This document shows positions 1-15,089 of a DNA stretch of 64,000 nt, one piece after another. Both the position numbers and the translations under genes were made by a program. The DNA lies in contig OY978528.1 in assembly GCA_963854835.1 (NCBI GenBank), positions 34,827,335 to 34,891,334 of the forward strand. The letters run 5' to 3'. Within the stretch, counting starts at the first letter, position 1, and each line of letters starts with the position of its first letter. This DNA is from Megamerina dolium (lineage: Eukaryota; Arthropoda; Insecta; Diptera; Megamerinidae). The notes below the pieces were generated by a model that was not told where the DNA came from, ran no database searches, and saw only the letters and a list, made by a program, of their open reading frames with translations.

Positions 1-2493
1 GTTGTTGCGTCCATTCTTAGTATACGTGCGTGTGTATTTGCCATATACATAGTTGAATCATAACAATAATTCACCCTTTTATTTATTTTCTTTTTTGCTT
101 TATTTTTGGTGTACTTTTGTTACCACTATTATTATGAACATCACCCATTCTGTGCTTAATGCTCTTTGGTTTTTTTTTTGCTGTTTTACATTTAATCCTT
201 TTTTTATATCATTTTAATACTGATCCATTTCAACTTTTTCACTTTTTGTGATCGCCATCGTCAATTTATTTTCTGAACAAGTCTGTCTATTCTTGCTGAT
301 GAAAGTTGTGGTCAGACCGAGTACTCTTCAGTTTTTTAGGTTATAGCTATAAGCATACAACCCTGTATTGCAGAGCCATAAGGAATTATGAACATGGATA
401 TGAATATTTAGCGAAGCTTTCTACTTATACAATTAACCAGCTAGGAGAGATAAAACATGCACACTCAGCTGACAAGTACCCAAGCACTATTTGCTTCTCC
501 GTTACTAAATAGTTATGCAAAGTTTCTGGCATTTTGTATAATTCAATTTCGAGCGCTTGTCGAATTTCTTCAACATTTTCTTCAAGCCTCAGCATATTTG
601 TATATCTGAGTTTATCAGATGTGATTCGAATTTTATGTTAATGATCTAATTTACAAACATAAAAGTATTCACGAATATAGAAGCTCGCTCTTATGTCAAT
701 GATGGCGCCACTGTGAAGACTATTGGGTACCAATTCAAACATGTGAATTTTTAAATAAAACTGCTGAATTGTTAAATATTTTTTCTTCAGTTTCCAAGTT
801 GCTGGTTTCCTTTATGAACTCTAAGCATTTTTCATGAAGTTCATATTATAAGAAGCAATGAAAATATAAAAAGTAATTTAACGATCATAATATAATATTA
901 ATATATAATCACGCTTTCCTTAGACTAAGACAAGTAGGTTTTTTGTTATTGTTCAGACAAATAATATTGTTCAAAAATATGGCAACGCCTCGTACCATTT
1001 ATCCTGTCTTTCACATATAGTATTCGGTAGGTAGTATATAACAAAAGCGCATAATTTTTAATACCTACATACTACATACTACTACATAGTACTGTATACC
1101 TACATGGAATACATCTCAACCCATAAACACCAACTTACATTCATAAGAGTACACACGCAAATGTATGTATTCATATGTAAGTGATAATACTCATGCATAT
1201 AAGTACTACATTCGTATACTTGAATACGTATACTTTACATATTTTACATATGTGTGAATATAATATTCATACATATGCTTATGTGTATACATTTCAACAT
1301 ACTCATATACATGCAAATGTATCAACATCCACACACACACACACACACACACGCCATCTTTTAAGCAACATTCAATGCATACAAATGGTATTTAAGCAAC
1401 ATAAAGAAGTAGGTACCAAACCAAAATGAAAAGGCAAATAACAACCACAACAACAACTGTTTACCGGCACCTAACAACAATCTAAACGCACCAAAACATA
1501 TACGTATGCATGTGTAGTTGGGTATATATTATGTAGATAAAATGATTACTTTTATACACCAATATAGTGTGTCTCTCAATAAGGCTTCTGTACATATCTT
1601 TGATGTTGAATACGATTTTCTAAATATTCGTTATTTTGTTACGAATATTACAAGCAGTTAGTGAAACTTTCTATTTTTCAATAGATCTAGCAGCAGTTAT
1701 GCGATCCATATTACTTGTGAATACCTGCAAATTAATCACAGCGACTAAAGCTGATGTGACCATTTTTAAAAACAGGTTCGGTCCTCTTAAATTCTATTAA
1801 ATCACATAAAATGTGATGTGTGTGCACCAATTGCAAATCTGATTGCGGGAGCTATTAAAATGTGACGAACACTATTTTAAACCAGTCTAGGGACTTACGT
1901 GCAATATGAAAAAATTCGCTTTCTTTTGATGAAAATGATCATCAAAAATAGATTGAAAAAAATCGTGCAAAAATATATCGTAAAACTAAAAATATTTTTA
2001 AATATTTAATATTTAGATATATCATAACTACCCAAGAATCGCCTCTAGGGGAGTCAAATGTATGATGACCCCCCCATTAGGTTTTCACCCAGAACATTTC
2101 TGTGGAGCTACGTTCTACTTTCACAACCTAAAAGGGTAGCCAAATCGACTGCCATCGGATTTTCTGCTGCAAATTTTTATTGGGCCTCTTATTTGCTATA
2201 CCTAACTCATATGCATACATACAAACATAATTCAACTCGAGGGTTATCTAATGTTAAACAAGATATGGGCACATTTTTGAAATACGCTTTATGCGGTGAT
2301 GAAATGAATGAGCAACAACAACAACACGTGTAAATTCATATGCACACAATACATATAAAGTAATATGTTGATGGCAAGAATATCATAGCGTATATATTAA
2401 TACATATTATAGTATGTTTGTATGTATGTACCGAAACGTATGTAGACTTGTGCGAATATATTATATTTATATGTGCTATATAGGGAATGCATG

Positions 2494-2528
<35 letters not shown>

Positions 2529-3383
2529 ATGTGTTGCTCTCGGTTATGGTTATGAAATAAGCTAAATAGAAATGGCGACTTGAATTATATCAAAAGACAA
2601 CCAACACCATATAAAAGCAGACAAACATACATATTCATTCATACATATGTATGTGCGTGTATTCCCACACACACACACACACACACACACGAATTCACAT
2701 ACTCATGAATAAGCGATATCATGTGTAAAATATAATATTATTTAAGGACGAATTTTGTAGCGAAAACCGCGCTAAGCAATACAATGAACGTATGATGAAC
2801 GCATAATGAACGTTTGACGACCTTCTTCATATATAATTATGTATATTCAGTCGATTCATATGGAAAGGTTTCTACCTATATGTGCAAATATGTATGAACG
2901 AATGTCTATTAGAAGATATGCATATAAACATATTTACATACACTTTGAAAAATACTTACTTATACGATCATATCAATACATAATATGTTTGTACATATGT
3001 AGATGTATATTTATATATATTTACATAAACCTAAGCAATTGATGTGGTACATATTTATATTCAAATTTGTACGTGTATTCAATAATGGCAGATGCGTGCC
3101 TATTTAAATTATTATATACTATATACATTCATTGAATCACCTATATAAGAATGTATGAATATTCGCTAAAAAATTTAGAATATATTTTTATCAATAAAAT
3201 ATCTATCAAATCTGCAAACTCTGCTAGAACTTTTGAAAATATCATTCATTTTTGTTATAGCGCAGCGGTTTTTAAATATACAAATTTTCAAACAAATACA
3301 GGTAGTGCTATGTTAACTTTATGTTGACCTCCATTGAAATGATCTGAGAGAATAATTCTGATTAGCGAATTTTCTATTGAAAA
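1..3383. other. Gene-free AT-rich stretch with short microsatellites
   Basis: No reading frame here has protein-like composition; the open frames are short, low in complexity and lack recognisable motifs. The stretch contains a (CA)n run at 1330-1352, a (GT)n run at 2497-2524 and a (CA)n run at 2666-2690, embedded in many tacatacatatgta-type words. Near 2037 there is a GAATCGCCTCTAGGG word that recurs at about 24.8 kb (see findings). Confidence 0.7.
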
Positions 3384-5917
3384 ATCTCCTTACAGTCGGC
3401 TGGGGCCGACCAAATTATACCCTGCATATGTAGAGGTATATATAAAAAGTTTGCTCGTATATCCATCCTTTTCTTCCACTACTTTGTATAGGACCTACAT
3501 TAAGAAGCAGGCGTACCTCACCAATTTTGGAGGATCAATTTCTGCCTATAATACTAAACTACATAGGTTGCAATGGGTTGACCTAGGCGTATTAATTAGT
3601 AAGTTATTGGTGTTTTAATGTTTAAGATAAATCCGAGACTTTGTACGGAAGCTATATAAAAAGTGGGCGTGACGTATCTCTTTCTTGTATATCTAATTAA
3701 TTTTTCAATATCAATCCACACCTTAAATTTGGTTGTCCTACGCTAAATTGTTTGTAAGTTATGGAGCTTAAAATTTTAGTTTAATTCCCTCGACTTTGTA
3801 TGGGAGACTCATGAAGGAGTGGGCGTGTCACACTGATTTTCTGCCAGATTTTTGCCGACTACGATATTAATATAAGTGTCAATTGTGGTTATTTTAGGCA
3901 GGAGATTGCCGAAGTTACAGCTGTTTCAATTTAAGATTTGTATGGGGACTACAATAAACAGTGGGCATGGCGCGCCCATTTCAAGTGAGTCTAGTTGCTC
4001 GTACAATACTATTCCATACCTAAAATCTCGTTGTCCTACGCTAAATGGTTTGTAAGTTATGGAGCTTAAAAGTTTTAGTTTAATTCCCTTGACTTTGTAT
4101 GGGAGACTCATGAAGAAGTGGGCGTGGTACACTGATTTTCTGCCAGATTTTTGCCGACTACGATATTAATTTAAGTGTCAATTATGGTTATTCTAGACAG
4201 AAGATTGCCGAAGTTACAGCTGTTTCAATTTAAAATTTGTATGGGGGCTACGATAAACAGTGGGCGTGGTGCACCCATTTTCTGTGAGCCTAGTTGCTCG
4301 TACAATACTAAGCCATACCTTAAATCTCGTTGTCCTACGCTAAATGGTTTGTAAGTTATGGAGCTTAAAAGTTTTAGTTTAATTCCCTTGGCTTTGTATG
4401 GGAGACTCATGAAGCAATAGGCGTAGCACACTGATTTTCTGCCAGATTTTTGCCGACTATGATATTAATTTAAGTGTCAATTATGGTTATTCTAGACAGA
4501 AGATTGCCGAAGTTACAGCTGTTTCAATTTAAAATTTGTATGGGGGCTACGATAAACAGTGGGCATGGTGCGCCCATTTTCTGTGAGCCTAGTTGCTCGT
4601 ACAATACTATTCCATATCTAAAATCTCGTTGTCCTACGCTAAATGGTTTGTAAGTTATAACCGGTAACATATTTTTTAATTTCCGCAACTTTGTATGGGA
4701 GACCCAAAAAGGAGTGGGCGTGGCACACTGATTTTCTGCCATATTATTTCCGACTACCATGTTGATCTAAGTGTCAATTATGGTTATTCTGGACAGAAGA
4801 TTGTAGAAGTTACAGCTGTTTCAATTTAAAATTTGTATGGGGGCTACGATAAACAGTGGGCGTGGTGCACCCATTTTCTGTGAGCCTAGTTGCTCGTACA
4901 ATACTAAGCCATACCTTAAATCTCGTTGTCCTACGCTAAATGGTTTGTAAGTTATGGAGCTTAAAAGTTTTAGTTTAATTCCCTTGGCTTTGTATGGGAG
5001 ACTCATGAAGCAATAGGCGTAGCACACTGATTTTCTGCCAGATTTTTGCCGACTATGATATTAATTTAAGTGTCAATTATGGTTATTCTAGACAGAAGAT
5101 TGCCGAAGTTACAGCTGTTTCAATTTAAAATTTGTATGGGGGCTACGATAAACAGTGGGCATGGTGCGCCCATTTTCTGTGAGCCTAGTTGCTCGTACAA
5201 TACTATTCCATATCTAAAATCTCGTTGTCCTACGCTAAATGGTTTGTAAGTTATAACCGGTAACATATTTTTTAATTTCCGCAACTTTGTATGGGAGACC
5301 CAAAAAGGAGTGGGCGTGGCACACTGATTTTCTGCCATATTATTTCCGACTACCATGTTGATCTAAGTGTCAATTATGGTTATTCTGGACAGAAGATTGT
5401 AGAAGTTACAGCTGTTTCAATTTAAAAGAAGTACAGACACTTTGTATGAGAGCTACGCTAAAAAGTAGGCGTGGCTCAACCACTTTTGGTGAGGTTATAT
5501 AGTAGTATAATATAAGTCTATGTGCAAAATATTGTTGTCCCAAGTGGTATATTATGTGAGTTATAGCAAGTTAAAGATTCTGAAAATTTCGAGGTTAGTC
5601 GCTTTGAATGCTTGGTGTGGGCGTGGTTATTGACCGATCATGCCCGATATCAATCCCCTCCGTACCCTTGGATCATAGATTACTTATGCCAAATTTCATC
5701 GAAATAGCTCAATATTTACTCAAGTTATCGTGCGAACCAGCCAGGTGACAGACAGACGGACGGACGGACGGACGGACATCGTTAAATCGAAAATTTAATC
5801 GACGCTGATCACGAATATATATCTATGTCTATATCTCCGGAGATTCTTTCAAGTGGACACAAACATCTGACCGAAATGAATATACCATGCATATTGCATT
5901 ATGCAGGGTATAAAAAC
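3384..5917 (+). mobile_element. Non-autonomous element with inverted ends and internal tandem array, copy 1
   Basis: The boundaries come from comparison with an inverted copy at 35338-36617. Both share an end with a short stem-loop (GTCGGC-tggg-GCCGAC) next to TATACCCTGCAT. Both share the opposite end, ATGCAGGGTATA, which is the inverse of that 12-mer. Similarity stops just outside (after gcagggtataaaaa the flanks differ). Between the ends lie the array of about 298-bp monomers and a unique tail with a GACAGACAGACGGACGGACG run near 5748. No protein is encoded; the short reverse-strand frames repeat only because the DNA repeats. Subterminal inverted repeats, a terminal hairpin and an internal array recall DINE-1-type Helitron relatives of flies, but I see no clear CTRR terminus, so the class is uncertain. 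Confidence 0.7.
3918..5408 (+). repeat. Tandem array of ~298-bp monomers with 596-bp higher-order repeat
   Basis: The anchor word CAGCTGTTTCAATTT recurs at 3918, 4217, 4516, 4813, 5112 and 5409, giving monomers of 299, 299, 297, 299 and 297 bp. Alternate monomers match each other better than neighbours do, so 4217-4812 and 4813-5408 form two copies of a 596-bp dimer that look identical by eye. This points to a recent dimer duplication on top of an older monomer array. Each monomer carries a GTGGGCGTGG-like box. The array lies inside the mobile element and is not a free satellite. Confidence 0.88.
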
Positions 5918-8103
5918 CTTCAAGTCTCCTCACATAAAATTATACCAAAATATACTTGTATCAAAAATTTATATGCGAATATCTACAGGTAAGATAATAC
6001 GTGATTAATAATAGAATTGATTATTTGTATGAACGCCTGTAAATTTTCATAAAATACATATTTTCCATTCTTAAGTTTGATATCATCAAAGATCTCTCAC
6101 AATTATGTAGTAATATTTTGGTATTACATAATGAAGTACATGCTCAAACTTTAAGTATAGAAATCTTTACACCACCAGTTATAGTATTGCTTGTGTAATA
6201 CTTATACCTTAAATGATTAATTAATCAACTATAGTAGTCATTAAATTCCATTGTAGAAAGTATCATATTGTATATACATACATACAAGAATAAACACTCA
6301 ACTTAAGAGTATATAGAGATAACATCACATCAATTCAATAAAAATAGGTATATTAGTAGAGTCAATACCCTTGATGTGACCTTGCTGTGCATGAAATATT
6401 CTATACTTTCTACATTCATGTCAAAAAAAAAAAAATATATATAATGTACAATATGTATTTCATCACTTACATACCTACAGACATAGTAAATCATTGAGTG
6501 TGAGGATCAAATCATCATCATTATCATAGTATGAGGATCTACTATTATCATCTTGAGTATCATCTTGAGCAATATCTAATCCTCATCATCATCATTAAAG
6601 TCTCTGTACTAAGTTCATTTTACTGCATCAATCTGTTAATTCGATTATCTAACTCAAAACTGAAACCACATAATTCATCCTCTTTAAATATATTTTGTAT
6701 TTATCTAATAAAGTTTTACAGAAAATAAAGATTTGTTCAAAATTCAACACGTTATTGTTGGATTAACCTTTAAAATAAATCTCATCAAAGTCAAAGAAAA
6801 ACCTACCCCCACCCACTCGTACACAAAAGCAATAATAAAAATTTCACCCACAATTGCGTTACAATATAAGTACATTTGTATGTGTATGTCAATATATACA
6901 TACATAAAAATATATATATATATAATGTATGTATGTATAATTGTGTGTGTCTCTATATTAAACAAAAAATAAAAACAATCTTCTCATACACTGGCGATGG
7001 TGTTGATGATGGATGTTGTGCTGTTGAAGGACAATGCACAAAACAAAGGTAGTTCGCAATGAATACTTACTTACATGCGCAAAAAAAAAAAGATCACCAT
7101 AGAGATGAGCATACATACTATAAAAGGGTAGTACAATGTACGCACGTATGATACCTTAAGCCAAGAGTAGAACGTACCAGAATAACTGAAGTTGATGGTG
7201 GCTGTCACATACGAACACTCAGTTGTGTATACTCACAGCCACACATACATATGTACAGATACGTAGCATCATCAAAAGCTATGACAGTAATACTCGTACA
7301 TATGTACATACAAACCCATAAAATAGCTGTAAAGTGAGAAATGCAATGGCTTAAATAATACAATAAATACTGAGTTCAGAGGATGAGTAAGTAAGTGAGT
7401 TAGTCAGTGAGTGAGTGAGTGAGCAAGAGTGCGAAACACACACACAAAAAAAAAGAGAAATCACAAAAAGTATCTAAATTGTTTTTGAACAAACCAACAG
7501 GAAAAGAAGAAAGGTGAAAATGTAATAACAATGAAGCATACAAACTACTACGAACACCAACAACATATAGCAAAGATAAAAAAAACTTCTCAAAGGCATT
7601 GAGTATGTGTACTTTTGATGAAATCCTTAGGGTGTGATATTAGAATCGGCTGCGGTAGTAATGATGGTGGTAGTAGTGGTGATTTGAGTTCATGCTGTGA
7701 TGATTTTATTTGAGTTGGTGGTGATGCTGAAAGTTGATGATTTGATGTTCAGTTTATTTTTTCATTGCTTTAATGCTGTTTTTTTTTGTTCTTTTGTCTT
7801 CCTTATTGAAAGTACGTTACATACATATATTTCCTTTTAGAATATGAAAAGAATTATGAGTGTGAACAGATTTTTGAGATGATTTTTAACTAGAATTAAT
7901 TGATTTTATTTTATAAGCACGAGTAGATGATGCGATTGTTGCGATAATGATACGAAAAAGATGTGTGACATAAGATCAAGTGTTTCTGACACGGTAGTAG
8001 AAGAATATTGTTGTACGTTTTAAAATAATAGACAACACAAAATGAGCATTTTTTCATATATGTCTTTTTTTAACGACTTTTCAAGCAATAAATCAGTGCA
8101 GAA
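5918..8103. other. Gene-free stretch
   Basis: No supported gene. It contains A-rich runs, a short (AT)n near 6910-6924, a degenerate GAGT/GTGA tetranucleotide run around 7384-7425 and scattered GATGGTGATG-type triplets near 7660-7740. Confidence 0.6.
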
Positions 8104-8116
8104 TTGCTATCATCAA

Positions 8117-8388
8117 TAATAATAAATAAATATGTGGCACTTAAAGCCATTCTCTCTTCCATTACTGTTGTGTGTGTTAAATTTTGGACTGTGTTAGAAG
8201 GGACCTACTTATTTTAGCCGGTTCCGAACGGCAGAATTCTTGCAACATCACTTTTTCTGAGCTTTGTCGAAGAGTTGTTTTAGAAGCTTTTCCATGGCAA
8301 ACTGTTACTGCCGGAAGAATTGCCAATGGCTTGCCGACAGGTGGGTACCGTTCGAATGAAATATCTTTTTTATATATCTATCTTTTAT
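8117..8388 (-). mobile_element. 5'-truncated tRNA-derived SINE, flanked by target-site duplication
   Basis: This copy has the SINE body and 3' tail (3' end at the low coordinate, aataaatatgtggcac) but lacks the tRNA-like head. It includes the family's core words TTAGCCGGTTCCGAACGGCAG and TTGCCGACAGGTGGGTACCG. Near-identical flanks, ttgctatcatcaa at 8104-8116 and ttgctatcattaa at 8389-8401, look like a 13-bp target-site duplication with one mismatch. Truncation of the 5' head together with a target duplication is expected from incomplete target-primed reverse transcription by a LINE enzyme. Confidence 0.88.
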
Positions 8389-8834
8389 TTGCTATCATTA
8401 ACATACCATAAGAAAACAATAAAATTATGAGTAACTAATATGTATATGATCTTACCGATTTGTTCTTTACAGTAAAATATCATATCACTTTCGCCTGCCA
8501 CTATTACTACTATGTTAGGCCGATGGCTTATTGCTATAGTGTTATAGATTTAGATATTCCCTTCGGGAAATACGAGTAGTATAACTCTAACGTTTTTCTA
8601 GTGCAATTTTTACTAGTACGAGTTTTTTTTCATACCCCTGTCAATGCATTCAACTGTAGAAAATTAACATTGCGTGAAGGCGGAGTTCATTTTTGTACTA
8701 TCGCTTTCCTAGTGCTGTGGGCCCTAATTGGGTATATTTGGTATAGTTCTCTTACACGAGTAATTCACCTCCATTGGTGATATTTTGGACTTGTTTCCGG
8801 AACAAGATTACTTCATTTTAATAAACAGATATGT

Positions 8835-9149
8835 ATATGTGGCACTTCGGGGCTCTTTGGCCGAGCTTCTCTTTCAGAACTGTTTTTATTTAATTTTTGG
8901 ACAGTATTAGAAGGGACCTATTTATCTTAGCCGGTTCCGAACGGCAGAACCCTTGTGGCTTCACTTTTTTCTGAACTTTGTCCCAGAATTCTTTTTCAGA
9001 AGCTTTTTTTTCATGGCAAATTTTTACTGCTGGAAGAATTGCCAATTGGGACAGGTGGGTACCGTTCGAAAGCAATATCTTTTCGATATTAATTTTGTTA
9101 TGCTTCAGCCGTGGATTGAACCCACGACCTACAGATTAGAAGGCTAACA

Positions 9150-9152
<3 letters not shown>
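8835..9152 (-). mobile_element. tRNA-derived SINE, head partly lost
   Basis: Reverse-strand SINE copy. It starts with the tail word atgtggcac, runs through the same body as the other copies, and retains the B-box side of the tRNA-like head (ggattgaacccacgacc on the plus strand). It ends at ctaacacac, where a (TA)n array begins. The A-box portion is missing, replaced by or lost into the array. It lies head to head with the copy at 9246-9615. Confidence 0.87.

Positions 9153-9245
<93 letters not shown>
9153..9245. repeat. (TA)n array between two head-to-head SINEs
   Basis: An uninterrupted TA dinucleotide run of about 93 bp separates the 5' heads of two SINE copies in opposite orientation. It would form the loop of a large inverted-repeat structure. 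Confidence 0.97.
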
Positions 9246-11371
<2,126 letters not shown>

Positions 11372-11385
11372 AATTGTATCAATAT

Positions 11386-11712
11386 TAAAATAAAAATTAA
11401 ATATATGGCACTTAAAGCCCCGAAGAGTTCTTTGGCTGAGCTTCTCTTCCATTATTGTTGTGCGTATTAAATTTTTAGACAGGGACAAGGACCTACTTAT
11501 TTTAACCGGTTTCGAACGGCAGAACTCTTGCGACATCACTTTTTTGAGCTTTGTCACAGAGTTCTTTTAGAAGCTTTTTGATGGCAAATTGTTACTGCCG
11601 GAAGAGTTGCCAATGGCTTGCCGATAGGTGGGTAAATTTATTATGCTTCAGCCGGGGATTAAACCGACGACCTACAGATCAGAAGGCCAACACACTCACC
11701 ACTCAGCTACGG
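11386..11712 (-). mobile_element. Full-length tRNA-derived SINE with 14-bp target-site duplication
   Basis: Reverse-strand copy with intact head-body-tail order. On the minus strand the A box reads TAGCTGAGTGG (11699-11709) and the B box GGTTTAATCCC (11655-11665). Both ends are flanked by AATTGTATCAATAT (11372-11385 and 11713-11726), a perfect 14-bp target-site duplication, and the 3' tail between duplication and body is A-rich on the plus strand. This is the clearest proof that the family moves as a discrete retroposed unit. Confidence 0.93.
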
Positions 11713-11726
11713 AATTGTATCAATAT

Positions 11727-14220
11727 AAGTGTACAAATTCTTCAATAAAAATATACGAAAAAAATGCTTGCAATGATATCATTTTCCACAAGAGTCTAAA
11801 ATTACCCCTGAGAATGGGAGACAAAGTGTTAAGGTCTTCTATGGAAAATATTTTTAGTATATGTTTCCAACGTTCTTGGGCGATCAAAGGTTGTAACTAC
11901 TTAAGCTCCAGGTGGAACCATATTTAAGGTGGTTAAAGTTCGAACTTGCATATTATATCGATATTTTTTTAATTTCGCAAAGCTTAGAATATCCATCGTA
12001 TATTAATTATTACCCGCAAACGTATTCCAATTGGAAATACTACTCATCTAGAGAGACTTTGTTCGAGTTTTATGCAACTACCACATTTGCGTCTGTGAAC
12101 CTTTTTACCTACCCGCTTTTGGGTACTTTTTCCATTATAATATGTCAGTAATAAGTATGTTTGTTTATGACTTTTTGTTGTTGTCCATAACACATAAAAG
12201 AGACAATGTATGTATCTACATCATATGTATGTACATTAGTATGTCTGTACGTTTATATTTCACATGTGTATGCATACGTGTTGTGGGTCATCTGCGTAGA
12301 GCAGAATCACATAAAAACTAAACATACAGTGTACATATATATCTCTATAACTATTTTTGTTGTCTCTTATATGTGTATACACATGTGTATGCATGTATAT
12401 AAATACCCTGTTGGAAGTTGTGTCCTCGATGAAAGTGGCATCAAGTACGTCTTTGATGACATGAACATGAAATAACATGATTTTATATGTGTATTTGTGC
12501 GGCGTGCATGTCACTTGCAAGAATACTTATTGTAGTTATTCGAATATCTTTTTTTTTTTCTTTAACAATACACAATACCTTTAAGCACAATATATGAATA
12601 AATGAAGCTTGTGGCTAATATGTGCATAAAAATCCCATAGGAAAACATGTGAACTGCTGAGCAAAGTGCCATTTTCATTTTGGACCAATAACATCAACTA
12701 TTCCAATTTCCAACCGAGTATATACATAGTATGTGTAGATACATACTCATAGAATTAATATTATGATGATTTTCCATCGATTCTTCACTGTGTTGATCAT
12801 TTCCCAATTCATTTTTATTGTTATTGCTTATTATTATTCTCCTTCTAGTGCAAGCAATTCCTTCACGCCTCATTTGTGGGTGTTTTGCTTTGATTGCCTT
12901 CCCTATGTGATTGTGTATTATGCTTAATGCTTTCAATATATATTGATACGCCAGTTGTCGTTGTGTACATATCATTTGTATTATTTAGCGTTCACAACAT
13001 GTTTATTGATCCGCCCTGAAATATATTCGTGCTACTACTCCATGTGTATAATACTCATACGCCAGAGTATCTGATATATTTAATTGATCGAATATGTATG
13101 ATTGAAATGAATATGTAATTACAACGAAGCTAACCGTACTAACCGGAGTTATCAATTATTCGACATTATTACAAATCGTCTTGAGGAAGTGCCTTTCAAT
13201 ATCGAAGATGTTGGCGCAGTGTGATATAGAAAATGCCTATTTCTACTTTCTACATCTACGATACATTATCGAGACATAATCGATTGTTCTATCATATTTT
13301 TATATTATTTATACCGATTTATCCGACTACTCGAACATATCTAATTTCAAATATCTCTACACGAATGTCTCTATTTTTTGCAACAATAACAATCATTGTA
13401 TAAAACGAAACCACAAAAACATATTGCATTACGAAACAAACAACTACATAACATAAATGTACACAATATTATCCACATCTACTATATATACTATAGTGCT
13501 AAGGTGGCTCTTATTTTTCATGTTTAATTTTTTGTATGTATATCAGTTGATTTCTCGGTTTTAAAAATCTTGTACTGAGCAATCACCCAAATTAAGTCCT
13601 GTGAAAAATTGTTTGTCGTACAGTACAAGAAATAATTTAATAATAATTTTTTGCATAATTTTGAAATAACGGTGATAATTCAAATATTCTTTGCTATTCG
13701 CTTTGCTTTTCAAGAGTTAATTGCAATTTTCTTCTTCAAAAAAATATCAGTCACCTATAGCATTCGAAGTGAACACATACGGTAGCACAATGCCACCACT
13801 TAAGAAATTTATCTGTTCGGGCATTACTGTAATATAATTGCTGAAAACAAACTACCATCGGAGAAACAAGCCTAAAGGTTTTGTTTTTCAATTTTCATGC
13901 GTGTAAGTTAACCGTACGAGGAAGTGTCTCACGAGCTGTGCGGGAAGGGAGAAAGCACGAATTCCGACGCAATGCACTGTATACGTTGTTATTTTTGTTG
14001 TTTTACCCGAAAATGAACTCTTTTAGCTTACTTTTGTCCAAAGACAGTCTATCGATTATACAAATACAAATACAATTTACACGATATTTGTTATAAATCA
14101 AAGCATCACCTCTGCTCATCCCTATGACATATCAAAAGTGACATCATGAAACGTATTGCTTTTGACAGTACTAACATTAGGATTATCGTTCTAACTTAGT
14201 AGAAAAATCGGCTGCCTCAT
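11727..14220. other. Gene-free stretch
   Basis: No recognisable gene, RNA or element. Reading frames are short, with hydrophobic or low-complexity composition. Confidence 0.55.
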
Positions 14221-14255
14221 AACCAGAGACAATCCCCTACCATTGAAGAAGATAA

Positions 14256-14566
14256 ACAGCGATTAAAGGGTTCATTAATGGAATTGATTACCAGATAATT
14301 GCGAAAGAGAGGCGAGTTTCTAAACGAAAAATGCGAGACCTCAAGAATAAAATGCGAAGAGATCATGAAATACAACAACTGAGTAAGCACCTATTATGTA
14401 TATATTTATGTACATATTTAAATGTTTACAATTTGATTAAATATTATATCTTTTTTTTTCAGCTCAACCTATTATGCTCATGACGTCAAGTTCAAACAGT
14501 AGTGAAGATTTCGATTCATGTGATTTGGAGGAAGTTCAGCGAGTCTCAAAAAATAAAAATAAATAA
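14256..14566 (+). pseudogene. Possible two-exon coding remnant, unknown protein
   Basis: A frame open from 14256 ends at a GTAAGC donor (intron from 14383). A T-rich tract and CAG acceptor follow, with exon 2 from 14463, giving an 80-bp intron of normal fly size. Splicing keeps the frame and yields a 42-codon basic segment (KERRVSKRKMRDLKNKMRRD), then a Ser/Asp/Glu-rich end (TSSSNSSEDFDSCDLEEVQR) and a stop at 14564-14566. Upstream the frame is blocked by TAA at 14253, but a neighbouring frame reads QSPTIEEDKQRLKGSLMELI across 14230-14290, suggesting a frameshift in a once longer protein. I do not recognise the family. It may be the 3' end of a decayed transposon gene or a small host gene remnant, or chance. 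Confidence 0.4.
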
Positions 14567-15089
14567 ATTGAAATTTCATGTGATTTTTTGGCATATTGTG
14601 CATTCTTAAAAGCCTAGGATCACACCTTATTTTTATTCCACCCAATTCCACAGAGCATAGAATTTTTCCATAGAATAGAATGCAGCAAACGAAAAATTAT
14701 TTAAAATTGTTTAAGTTGTTATATAAGAGTCACCCTACTACAGTACATATTTCTGCATAGTCATTGAGTCATTTAGTCATTCAACCATTCATACATACGT
14801 TCATGCTCCTACCAAAAACCACCCAAGTCACTAAATATAATAAAAGAATTATATTAGACATTACAACAACAATAACAACTATTACAGTAACAAAAGTTAT
14901 ATGTATGTACTAAGTGGCAACATATCGTCTTTGAATCACCATATTTATAAGAATATTTTTTATGGGTGGTTGCTTAGGTGACTGGATGGTTGACAATATC
15001 AAAGCTTTTAGCCTCGTCAGTAAATTGTAGTAAAAGGTGGTAGTTACACAACAATAGATAATAGATAGGCAATATAATGCTTATTGCGG

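Noticed and set aside
3926..5356. Five similar reverse-strand frames of 68-78 codons looking like a gene family
   Set aside because: They repeat because the 298-bp DNA monomer repeats; the same pattern inside a non-coding element explains them.
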